Positions 1 through 9,424 of a stretch of DNA of 64,000 nt are shown here, in pieces; the stretch's first letter is position 1; the number at the start of each line of letters is the position of its first letter. The notes under the pieces were generated by a model that saw nothing but the letters and a program-made list of their open reading frames with translations, did no database searches and had not been told where the DNA came from. The position numbers were made by a program, and so were the translations under genes. The DNA is from Apricaphanius iberus (taxonomy: Eukaryota > Chordata > Actinopteri > Cyprinodontiformes > Aphaniidae), in assembly GCA_028564705.1 (NCBI GenBank), contig JAPXFQ010000074.1, positions 2,621,501 through 2,685,500 on the forward strand. The letters run 5' to 3'.

Positions 1-778
1 TAGTTAAAGCTAGTCATTGATTCTTTAATTAATTAAATAAATTTTTGGTCATTTTTTTTTAGATTTTTAATTGTTATCAATTTCTGCTAAAACTGGATCG
101 TATAGGCTTTTTACTCTGAGTGTCTCTTTTGTGCAACTGGATTGAGCCGTCTAATGGCTTTCCCAATCTAAGGATGTGTTTTGTGACCTATAAATCCACA
201 CAGAACGTCTCTGCCCGTCAAACCGTACGTTAACACCGTTAGGTTTCAGGCTGGACTGGCGTACATAAAGATTATGTTCTGTGCCTAACTTCATTTACCC
301 ACCTGGGGTGCGGTATATCTTTTTTATTCTGCTGTTTTGTGTTTTTACTCCCATGCACTGTTGTACTTTATTTTCCAATGAGGTGGATTGATTCCCAAAT
401 CTAATCCGTCCTTTTCCAGCGAGGTGGATATATGGTCGCAAACCTGGTCCGTTACACCCTCGCCGTAGTAATTAACGCATTAATCACTTAAGGTTCAACA
501 CCTGATATTCTATCAGAGAGGCTAACGCGTCCTTCCTCTAGGCCCAAAACAGCAGAATATACCCTGACTATCTTAGAAGATTGTTTGTTTTAAATGTAAA
601 GGTGCACAAAAAGACGTACTCACAATCTCCCCCTGTACGAGTGATTCAGACCGGATCGATCGTACGGGAGCACGCGCAGGAGGTCCTCGTGGAAGTTGAT
701 GCAGCTAGCCAGTGAAGCAAGTCCTTCGACGAAAACCACCGGCGGAAGTGCTCCGTACGTCGGGTCTCGGCACCAAAT
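1..778 (-). mobile_element. LTR retroelement 5' leader / internal region, runs off window
   Basis: This is the sequence just inside the 5' LTR at 779-1180, read on the minus strand. It starts with a tRNA-type primer binding site and continues as an untranslated leader. I see no long open frame and no gag or pol motif, so only the leader and possibly non-coding 5' internal sequence lie in the window; the rest of the element, if present, is beyond position 1. Assignment rests on its position next to the LTR and primer site. Whether it is Ty3/gypsy-like or an endogenous retrovirus cannot be decided without the pol region. Confidence 0.55.
759..775 (-). other. Primer binding site, tRNA-His-like
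   Basis: On the minus strand, three bases after the LTR ends, the sequence begins TGGTGCCGAGACCCGA. It starts with TGG (complement of tRNA CCA) and matches about 13 of 16 positions of the recalled complement of a tRNA-His 3' end. This is the site where minus-strand DNA synthesis would be primed. It fixes the orientation and identifies 779-1180 as the 5' LTR. Confidence 0.6.
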
Positions 779-1180
779 TGTTAGGGTAAAAACTAGTGGT
801 TAACCTAAAAGAATCACACACAGGGGTCAGAGAAATTGACGTTAAATGAGCTCTGCAGAGGGAGATAGATTAAAATTTTGCAGCGGTAAATCCAGGAGGA
901 TACTCTGGTTGACCGTGTTTCTGTTCTCCTCTCAGCTTCTCAGACAGTCTCACAGCTCTGTCTCATGATCACACAGCTCTGTCTCCTGGTCTCAAAGGCT
1001 CCTCCCCCTGCAGTCTCCTTTTATTCAGTCAAACTTCATTAGCATCTTAAAAGAACAGGGTGTCATACAAAGAAACGTATGTCTGAAACCAAATGACATT
1101 TAAAAAGTACATTTAAACTATGTGATAAAGAAATACACCCTAAGGAAATAATAATACAACATCATTATTGTACCCTAACA
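779..1180 (-). mobile_element. 5' long terminal repeat (402 bp)
   Basis: Read on the minus strand, the LTR begins TGTTAGGGTA and ends TACCCTAACA, a perfect 10-bp terminal inverted repeat in the TG...CA form of retroviral and LTR-retrotransposon ends. A TATA-like AATAAAAGG lies mid-LTR and would place the transcription start about 25-30 nt downstream. A primer binding site follows directly. The outer end abuts L2 LINE sequence at 1181, so the element inserted into that older L2 copy. The 3' LTR is not in the window. Confidence 0.7.
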
Positions 1181-2258
1181 ATAACACAGAGGTTCTTTGC
1201 TTTATTACTGGAGGCTAATTTAATGCCGTCCAGGTGAAGGGGTTGACTAAGTAGTTTCTTTTTCAGAGCTTCTGGTCCGAAGACGACAACTTCTGTTTTA
1301 TCAGAATTTAGAAGCAAGACGTTTAGAGTCATCCAACTTTTTATGTCTTCCAGACATGCCTGTAGTAGTCTACTTAACTGATCGGATTCATCAGGATTTA
1401 TGGATAGATATAGCTGTGTATCATCTGCTTAACTATGGAAATTTATCACATGCTGCCTTATAATTTAACCAATAGGAAGCATATATATAGTAAAAAGGAT
1501 TGGCCCAAGCACCGAACTCTGTGGTACTCCGCAAGTAACCATTGAGGCCGAGGAAGATCTATCGTTTACCTGAACAAACTGAAACCTTTTGGACAGATAA
1601 GATTTAAACCAGCCTAGTGCTGTTCCTATTTTACTGACACTTTGAAGCCTTTCTACGAATGTCAAGGTGTCAAGTTGTGAGGGGTCAGGAGTTAAATCAC
1701 TATTTTGTATTGTACTTTTATATACTGAGGAAATTAAAGTTGGAAGAGCTTATTTTAAAACTTGCTACAGCATCTTCTCTGACCTGGACTCTGGGTTGTC
1801 ACGGCATTGGGGAACTAGAGATAACCCTATCAATGTTCCTGCGGAAGGGCAGCGCCGTCCGCGGTGGGATGGATGCCATCTCTATGTAACAGTCCAGGTT
1901 TTCCCCAGAAGCTGCCCCAGTAATCAATGTAGCCCACATCATTTTCTGGACACCACCTTGACAACCAAAGGTGAAACGACAGCATATGGCAGTACATGTC
2001 TTCGCTAGTACAATCAGGCAGGGGACCAGAAAAAATGACAGAGTCAGACATCATTTGCTATGCTAATTTTAGTGATCTCCGATTGCCGTAACCGGGTGTC
2101 ATTGCCATCAGCATGGATAACGATCCTGCTATACCGCCGTTTGTCCTTGGCCAAAAGCTTCAGATGGGACCCGATGTCCGCAGCTCTGGCCCCTGGAAGG
2201 CATTTGACAGTGTTGCTGGAGCCACGTTCCTAACTATGGAGCTGCCAATTATAACAAC
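1181..2258 (-). mobile_element. L2 LINE copy A, internally deleted
   Basis: This segment is closely similar to the full-length L2 at 8.3-13.7 kb but joins three separate parts. 1185-1660 matches reverse transcriptase (about 10025-10490 of the full copy, with the GVPQ and YADD region damaged by stops). 1665-1775 matches the endonuclease/RT linker (about 11485-11600). 1780-2258 matches the ORF1/ORF2 overlap and ORF1 esterase region (about 12458-12985). About 1.0 kb and 0.86 kb are missing at the two junctions. The RT part keeps a 66-residue open stretch but is not functional. The LTR at 779-1180 interrupts its 3' side. Confidence 0.8.
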
Positions 2259-2261
2259 ATG

Positions 2262-2600
2262 GATATTGGTCCAAACCCTAGTAGATATACATGCATATAT
2301 TTGGTGGGTGGGGCCTAATTCATGCACAACACCCCTTAGGAGCATTAAAGTAATCAGCATTAGGCATTGCTTTTGTCTAGAAAAGTGAAATTCAGCAGAT
2401 ATGTGTACGTTGTGATCGCTTTCATCCCATGGGGGCTCAAACATTTATAGAAAGATTTTGATCCATCATAGCATGTGGGCGAGGCCAATTCTACAGTTTT
2501 ACCTTTTTGCCACATACTTAGACGGTGCATTATTTTCCACATAAAATGTCACAGCTCTACCATACTTCAGGGCTGTCATCACATACCACCACTGAACACT
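2262..2600. repeat. Diverged interspersed repeat, copy 1
   Basis: Non-coding sequence with phrases that recur in altered form at 2760-3110: a monthly-decayed 'acatgcatat...tttggtgg...gcctaat...caccccttag' order matches 'acatatgtat...tttggtgg...gcctaat...gcgccccctag'. I infer two old copies of one dispersed fish repeat. The family is not recognised with certainty. Confidence 0.35.
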
Positions 2601-2759
2601 GTATTAAAGTAATTTACTTATGTGATCTAAGCCCCGCTCCCTGAAAACAGGAAGTAGAATTTTTCAGTAACAAAGGTCGTTATTTGGCTCCTCTTACCCA
2701 ATCAAAATCTGGCTGTGGACAGTGACTGAAAAGAGGCTGCTTTCATTTTTTTTTTATTT

Positions 2760-3120
2760 AGAGCTGAGAGGTTTAGATAGAGTGTATGGCTTTAGCAGCA
2801 TGGCGAATCCTCATATCATGTCATGGAAATACGTTTGGCTCTAATTTCCACACTTCATCTGATCTGCTCCAAATTCAACATCATGGATACTATTCCGGCC
2901 CTCAACACATATGTATGCTAATGTTTGGTGGTGTTTGCCTAATACCTGCATAGCGCCCCCTAGAATAAGTCAAACAATCCTCTTCAAGCAATGCTTTCAA
3001 CTAAGATTGTGAAATTCTATAGGCTCCTCAAAACAATTTTGAAGCAAGGATCCTTTTCCCTCATTAGGTCGGCCATTTTGGTTGAAAGCTACCATTTTAA
3101 CCTTTTAAACACTTTGTCAT
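2760..3120. repeat. Diverged interspersed repeat, copy 2
   Basis: Carries 'tagcgccccctaga' and flanking phrases related to 2262-2600. This kind of sequence is widely dispersed in fish genomes, but I cannot assign a named family from memory. No open frame of interest. Confidence 0.35.
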
Positions 3121-3550
3121 GCTAAGTTTATTTTCTTTTTTTTTTCCAGTTCTTGCAGTTTAAATACGAACTTGTTATCAATCTGCAGGTTATTACACAG
3201 TGACCTATTTTATCATGGAGAACAGAAATACACAATGTCTTGAAGAAATACCTCAACTGTTGACTTGGAGTATAACAAAATGAATTTCTGTTTACATAGC
3301 ATTAAATTCTGCAGCTAGAGTATGTGTTAGAAATATAACTTCTGTAAACTCCCCAGCTATACTGTGCATAGTAGCTGTCTCATGCAGTCAACAGGTACAT
3401 AGACTGAAAATATAGCACTTTTCTACTCATACTGACCACTCAAAGGGCGTTACACTTAGGTCGCACCCATTCGCACTCACAAACCTGAACACATTCATAC
3501 ACTGATACAGAGCTCAATAGGAAACTTGGGGCCTTACCCAGTGGCACATG

Positions 3551-4093
3551 TTGAATTAAATAATTATCATAAGTAATTCAATGCATGTTCAAGCAGAGAC
3601 AAAATGGAGCCAATTTCCAGTTTAATATTTATTTTGAACAGATTAACAAATTGCAGTTTACAGAGAAAGTTGCCCTAGTTTCTCTGTGGTCCAGACTTAA
3701 AGAAATCTGAACAATTAACTGATCTTCATTTCACAGCTTTATAGACAACCGGGCCTGCCAGGGTTGTAGGCGTTCCTTCTCCTCGAAATCTTACTCCAAT
3801 CCGATCATTTCCAAACAATGTCTTAGCTCTTATTGGCTGTCAGAAAATTATACAGTCATATGGGTGAGACGTTTTTTCTTAAAAGCTCATTCTGAATTTA
3901 TGGTTTTATGGCAACACCCCAACTCTACAGACATCCTGTTTACAGCTTGCAATAAAAACTCACCCCAGAGTTTTATGACTTAAAAGCTTTCCTGCATAAA
4001 CAATAGTGTCAGACCCTTAACCATGCAAACTTTATAAACAGTCTTTTACCTTCTGAATGATAAAAGTTTAAACCTTATGCAGAATTACCACAC
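3551..4093. mobile_element. Insertion in repeat copy 1, family unknown
   Basis: This 540-bp block is absent from the corresponding position of the copy at 40870 and is bordered by similar CACAT sequences, compatible with a short target duplication. It has no open frame and no clear terminal inverted repeats that I can see. Its limits are defined only by comparison with the other copy. Confidence 0.45.
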
Positions 4094-4215
4094 ACATCAA
4101 CATTTGATAAGAGGAAGCTGAAACTGAACCTACAACATTCTGATTGCAAGACAAATACTTTACTTACCAAGACACAGTCAACACTGTAGTGAGAGGTGAT
4201 ACCCCGAGTCTTTCA

Positions 4216-5467
4216 CAGGTAGTGTTGGGCATCTTACATTAAAAAAGTAATTAGAAATAGTTACAAATTACTTTCGTCCAAAAGGTAACTGAGTTAGTAA
4301 CTCAGGTACAACACTGTAAAAGTAATGAATTATTCAGCAAAGCAACTGTGATGTTATTTCTATATTCTATAACGCAATTATGTTCTATAATATCTACAAT
4401 TTCAAATTTTTAATGAGAATGACAAATAAAAAACACCATATACAGTGTTTTAGAACATTTGGCATTTGAATTTGACTCAGTAAGATTGAAGCTCATATGC
4501 AGGAATATAAAAACATACAAAAAGTAAATATTCGACATACATAATCAGACACTTTTCATTAAAGTTCAAAACTAAGACAGACAAATGTGAGTAAAATGAA
4601 ACAAAGTAAAATATGTTAGTGACGTTTTGCGAGTTTCTGTATCTGTGATATTGCACAGTAAACAGAGCACTATCCAACTGGTTGTGGTAAGACATTTTAA
4701 GACTGATTTGTTGTCACCTGGTCACATGAGCTGGAAGCCATTGAAGGAAAAACTGAAACAATACAGTACAATATTAATATAAAATATTATATGTATTCAA
4801 ATGTCAACTAAATTGTTGTGGCTTGTTCTTTAGATGTTGTAAGATATTTTTTAGAATAATTTGGTGTCATATGAACTGGATGCTATTGAAAAAAATCACA
4901 TATTTACAGTAACATATTAAGAAATATTAAGTTTTCTATTTTTTGAATACATTGATGTGTCAGGTTCCTCGGGTGTCGAACAACGATTTATCAATATTTT
5001 GGGGTTACTTCGTTAATAGATCTCACAAGTATTGATAAGAATTATGGAGATTTATCGAAAAACAAACCCTAACCAAAACCACCGCCTTCAGAAGCGAACC
5101 TTTGGCGGCAATGTATCTATTAGCACAGTTCCCGGTGAAATGTTGGAGGGAGTCTCGGCTTTAATGAGACTGATGTCTGTCGAATATCCAACTAAAAACT
5201 AACTTGTCCACGGTATTAAAGACTGCAAACAACAAGAGCGGTCATGGTATCTGCCTATCACCACAATCATCATTGACACCTGCTCTCTTTCCCTGCTGCT
5301 CATTTGTGGCTGTCGGAAAGCCTGACAATGCTGCGCGTCATTCAGGCACACTGTGGTAACACGCGACTTTAAATCTCTAGTAACTTTAACGCCGTTGCAA
5401 CGATTGGAAAAGTACTTAACTAGATTATTCCGATATCTTAAAAAAAATACCCACGTTAGTAACGCCA
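4216..5467. mobile_element. hAT-like non-autonomous DNA transposon
   Basis: The left end reads 'tgttgggcatcttac...aaaagtaattag...gtaactgagttagtaactcag' and the right end contains, inverted, 'gttactaacg', 'ttgcaacggcgttaaagttac' type phrases. This AGTAACT-rich end pattern is typical of a widespread fish hAT-like family. No transposase frame survives. The insertion is confirmed by the uninterrupted homologous site near 41000. Family assignment is from remembered end motifs. Confidence 0.5.
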
Positions 5468-5949
5468 TTATACACACAAACACACACAAATTGGAAATTT
5501 AGAAATGCCAATCTCTAAAGCAATTAATCTTTATTGAAGTGGGAGAAGAATTTAACTAGAACCCAGACAGAACTGATATCAAATATCAGTCTAGATTTAG
5601 TTCTCATGACTTTCTCGCTCTGTCCCAGATCACTGTAGTAACGTTGCATAAAAATATTAAGCGCTTAAGCGGTATGGACGGATGGATGGATTTTTGAGCT
5701 TGTATAAAAATTAACCTAAAGGAACTGATGCAGTCACCTGTAGGAAACATAAAATAAAACCTGTAGGGTTATAGATGGACAGTGAACTAGAGCATAATTC
5801 CAATTTAGTTACATAGTTTATTTGTTTATTGCTGTTTAAGGATCTGGGGTGGCCTTCACATAGTTCTGATTTCAGCCCTATAGAACATTTTTGACCTGAG
5901 CTAGAAAAGGGGGGTTTGAGCAAGGTGGTTCATAAGCCTGATTTAGTTA

Positions 5950-6245
5950 CAACAGAAGGTGCACAGTTTCCCAGTTGGTAGCAATGTTGCCTTGAAGTAA
6001 GAAAACCTGAGTTAAAATCACAGTAACAGTCTTTCTGCATGGGATTTGCATGTTTTCCCTGTTCATGCGCGGGTTCCCTGCACGACTCTAGCTTCCTCCA
6101 ACAATCCAAAAACCTGACTTTTAGATAATTGGTCTCTCAGAATTGTCGTTCTTTGCATGCATGGTTGTTTGTCCTGTTAGTCTCTGTGTTGTCTTGTAAT
6201 GGATATGTGAAATAGGCTATGGATGGAAGGATATTTACAGCAGTT
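5950..6245 (+). repeat. RTE/Expander-type LINE tail repeat
   Basis: Contains the order 'ttgcatgttttccctgttcatgc', 'ggttccctgcacgactctagcttcctccaa', 'aatccaaaaacctga', 'aattggtctctcagaattg' and 'ctgtgttgtcttgtaatgg', ending near a GGATGGA motif. This arrangement is the 3' part of a high-copy fish retroelement that also appears inverted at 24415 and 46985. Non-coding and diverged. Confidence 0.5.
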
Positions 6246-6634
6246 CTATCATGGAAAATGGGCTAAAACTCAAAGACATTATTTTTGCGGAAGGAAACCC
6301 AACATGTTTGATCCAAGCAATACTGTTTAAAGCAATGCTACCATTATTAAAGAAATGTATGTTAACTTGTGACTTTGAAAAAAGTAAATAAGATTCTCAG
6401 ACAGTATTTATTTCAGACAGAAATTGAAGTCACCCTGGTAACTCAGACCAACCTAAAGCAGCAAAACTTTCATCATGTATCATATCAATTAGGTCGAAAG
6501 AAATGTTATGTGTGTTATATATTGTATGAACATATCACAGATTTGTAATATACTAACCGTATGTCACAGAGATAAATCTGTTGATGCTTGATGTGCTTCT
6601 CTAGTTTGCAAAAATCATCGAGGGAGGCTACTGG

Positions 6635-6830
6635 ACCCAGACTGTTCTGACTTTTATTCAGTCTTCCTCAATATTGTTTTCAAAGTTTTGTTAAGCCTTT
6701 CAGCGAGACCATTGTTTGGGTAGTGGGGGTTGGTTTTGATTTCATTGATCCTTAGCAGTTTGCTGACTTTCCTCAAGAGGTTAGAAGTGAAACTAGAACC
6801 CCTGTCAGAGTTTTCTGTTCTTCATGTAGG
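6635..6830 (-). pseudogene. Ty3/gypsy-type integrase fragment
   Basis: Translated on the minus strand, about 55 residues resemble the second half of a retroelement integrase catalytic core. An S-D-R-G-S-S-F stretch carries the second catalytic Asp, and N-G-L-A-E-R-L-N downstream carries the catalytic Glu. No ends, LTRs or other pol domains are visible nearby, so it is an isolated relic. It could equally be a domesticated fragment, but the flanks give no support for that. Confidence 0.6.
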
Positions 6831-6949
6831 ATTCCCATCCTAGATTGCATTAGAATTAATCAGTTTGCCATCACAAAGAAACAGTTTTGTTGAATATTAA
6901 CGTTACAATAAAACAGTAGTTTTCCTGTGACTTTCTTTTCAAAGACTCT

Positions 6950-7935
6950 GATAATAAAGAAGTCAAAAGTTCTCTCCTCAAAGACTTAGTTAGTAAATTA
7001 ATTCAATTGTGATAATCAAATTAATTAGTTTTGTTCCACAGAAACCTGTCTGCAGCAGGAAGATTATGTAGATATAAATACGTTAACTATTTCAAATTAT
7101 TGTAATTTTCACATTCCTAGAAATACTGGACAAGGAGGAGTTGTGACCCTTTTTTATTCTGATTTACTAATGAATCCCAGACCAACAAATAGCTACAGTA
7201 CTTTTAAACAGCTAACCCTTGTGGTGGGTTCAGACCACAGGCTTTGTCAACGCCAGCAACGTCAAGATACATGTTAAGTCTATGGTTGAGGCCGTTGGAG
7301 GAGAGTCGCAGTCTCTGCGGCGCTTTGTTAGCGTTGGCTCCATCAACTATTCAAGCTTTTCCTGCGTTTCAAGCTTCATAGCGCATAACAGTAGTAACAC
7401 AGCAGTTCAGCTAGTTCAGCTTTTGACGGTCTTAACGCTCTTGACGCAGCACAGCAACCAATCACAGCGTCTCACTGTAGTGACATTGCCCGACGTCGAT
7501 GCTGCCTAGCCAACCATGATCCGCAAGTGTTTAAAACATCCAGCAGAGAAAGGCCTGCCTACGAGCTTTACAATCTTCAGCTTAAAAAAATTATCTTCTG
7601 TGTATATGTGTCAAACTAGTCGCTTTATGAGCATTGCTTGACGCTGACTAAGCTTGCGGTCTGAAAGCACCATTAGTTTTCCTAATCCAAGTTGCAAAAA
7701 ATTAAAAGCACTTGTGTTAGTGGTTTTTTATCATCCACTCTTACTCTTAATTCTTGGATCAGATATAAAAAAAATGTATCTGATTTAGTGTGAAATACTG
7801 ATATATTCATCATAGTGGGGGATTTCGATATTCATGTGAAAGTGACACTGAAAGTGATGGCCTAAATGCAGCCTTTAAAGGTTGGACATTGAACATGAGC
7901 AGGATAGTGACATCTAGTTTATCTAGGTTGTAGGT
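6950..7935 (+). pseudogene. L2 LINE endonuclease relic (copy H), split by a TIR element
   Basis: On the plus strand, 6955-7221 and 7679-7930 translate to decayed L2 endonuclease sequence equivalent to residues about 140-300 of the intact ORF2 at 9425-12706. Recognisable pieces are ETCLQQEDYV and RNTGQGG before the interruption, and SFPNPS, GGF(D)-like and SDTESDGLNAAF after it. Stops and frame changes are present. The 7222-7678 block separates residues that are adjacent in the intact protein, so it is a later insertion. Confidence 0.7.
7222..7678. mobile_element. Short TIR DNA transposon (MITE) inside L2 relic
   Basis: The block has imperfect terminal inverted repeats of about 37 bp: the left end reads GGTGGGTTCAGACCACAG and the inverted right end GGTGCTTTCAGACCGCAAG, continuing through CAACGCCAGCAA versus CAGCGTCAAGCAA. 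Flanking TTG/TTA would fit a 3-bp target duplication such as PIF/Harbinger makes, but this is not exact. The 96-codon open frame inside has no recognisable transposase feature. Confidence 0.6.
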
Positions 7936-8311
7936 ACAACAAGAAAAACATAATTCCAGCAGCCGGGTTGCCTGGCTTGCTGCCGATGCATGTACTGACC
8001 AGTCTGAACCGTGTCCAATGAGGAAAGTATCATGGAGGAGTTAAACTGACAGCTAACGTTAGCCAGGTTAGCAAGTGAGTTAGTTTACCAATTCAGCAGA
8101 AAAGTCGCTGTTTCCGCGTGTGTTTGATGCCGTAGAAATGTCTTATGTCATCTAAAACTTCTCTAGTTTCTGCTCTTTTCCGGTCACTCCTCTCCTGAGA
8201 TGGATAATAAAATCTCCGTTGCTATGAAGCAGCTGCTAGACCTGCGTACTCTGCCATTTTTCCCAGTGCCAGCTGAGCTGTGCCGACCATAAATTTGGGC
8301 CATAGAGAGTG
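7936..8311. other. Unassigned sequence
   Basis: No gene or clear repeat is seen. It contains moderately GC-rich text without long open frames and separates the L2 relic from the full-length L2. Confidence 0.4.
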
Positions 8312-8887
8312 TCAATTCAATTCAGTTTATTTATATAGCGCCATTTCACAACAGATGTCATCTCAAGGCACTTTACAAAAAGAGTTATTACAATACAATG
8401 TTTAGTGTAGAAATTACAGAACCACAGAAGATTGCGTCGTGGAATTCTCAGCAATCCCTCATACTGAGCAAGCATGCAGCGACAGTGGGAAGGAAAAACT
8501 CCCTTTTAACAGGAAGAAACCTCCGGCAGAACCAGGCTCAGCACAAGCGGTTATCTGCCGCGACCGTCTGTGGCTTGGAGAATACACAACAGAGACACAG
8601 AAAGAGCAACAGAACCGATGCACAAGTTTGTTGCAGGACGTGGAGAATTTTCCGTCACTGCAATGCCATCTTAGTCAGGGTCGTCAAGCAGGGCTAATCC
8701 GGAGCACCTACTATAATAGAAAACAGGTTAGTGCTTGAATTGACAGCACATCATGCAGTTGGGGAGAAGTAGGAGAGAAAGTAGTCACAGACCCTAATAA
8801 TGTCCTCCAACAGCCTAGCCTAAAGCAGCATAGCTACTAACATTAACCTGTCTCCTAGCTACTAGGAGACCTGGCTACCAACACTCT

Positions 8888-9275
8888 GTCTTAGTCCTCC
8901 TGACCCGTGGACGGTGTAGGGCCGGTAACGGCCCCCGTCATGCCGGGGTCTTCTCGGAGTCGGGTTGTTTGAGAATGCAGCCCAAAGTGGGTGGTAAACT
9001 CCATCTAAGGCTAAATACCGGCACGAGACCGATAGTCGACAACTATCTTAAGGAAAAATAGACAGAACTGAGAGGACAGAGTTGAAGAGGGCGAGAAACG
9101 TTTAAGAGATAAACGGGTGGGGTCCGCACAGTCTGCCCGGGGGATTCAACCCGGCAGGTAATGGGCGGCCGCACTGTGCGGGAGGATCCCCTTGAGGGAC
9201 CTCTCTCCGGCGCTGGCTGGCCCCTGTGGGGCACATTTCTTCCGCGGCGGTAAGCCGCGACCGGCTCCGGATCTT
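8888..9275 (+). pseudogene. 28S rRNA gene fragment (D1-D2) captured in L2 3' UTR
   Basis: From about 8894 the plus strand follows the 5' third of vertebrate 28S rRNA. It shows GGGTTGTTTGAGAATGCAGC, the conserved GGTAAACTCCATCTAAGGCT and AATACCGGCACGAGACCGAT, then AAACGGGTGGGGTCCGC, GGGGGATTCAACCCGGC and GCGACCGGCTCCGG near 9260. Small deletions and substitutions (for example around 9035-9095) show it is not functional rRNA. It sits antisense to the LINE, between 3' UTR sequences (AACACTCT and TACCTGGCTTAC) that are directly adjacent in the copy at 57939-57958. The same fragment is in the copy at 37078-37428. Identification is by recall of 28S sequence, not alignment. Confidence 0.88.
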
Positions 9276-9424
9276 TACCTGGCTTACATTAATCTATCTC
9301 TACCTAGCTACTCTACCTCTTCCTATCTCTTCCTAACTTTTGACACTCTGCCTGACTACTAACATTAACCTGTCTCTTCCTATCTACCTGTCTGACCTGA
9401 CTCTAACTACCTATAAACATATCT

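Larger units (their letters stand above)
3125..5645. repeat. SINE-containing repeat unit, copy 1, split by two insertions
   Basis: Three blocks (3125-3550, 4094-4215 and 5468-5645) align in order and orientation with the uninterrupted segment 40455-41225. Shared landmarks include 'ctgcaggttattac', 'tctgcagctagagta', 'ctactcatactgaccactc', 'caagacaaat' and 'aactgatatcaaatatcagt'. The middle blocks include a tRNA-like SINE head on the minus strand. In this copy, one insertion of about 540 bp (3551-4093) and one of about 1.25 kb (4216-5467) separate the blocks. Either both are copies of one mobile element or this is a dispersed duplication. Confidence 0.65.

Noticed and set aside
8398..8738. Overlapping 99-codon plus-strand frames, also at 36594 and 57414
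   Set aside because: Antisense to the L2 3' UTR; identical frames recur because the UTR is repeated.
9043..9234. 63-codon minus-strand frame, repeated at 37232
   Set aside because: It is an antisense reading of the 28S fragment; its recurrence reflects the duplicated LINE.
8894..9275. Functional 28S rRNA gene or rDNA unit
   Set aside because: Only about 390 bp, with indels, bounded by LINE 3' UTR sequence on both sides and repeated in another LINE copy.
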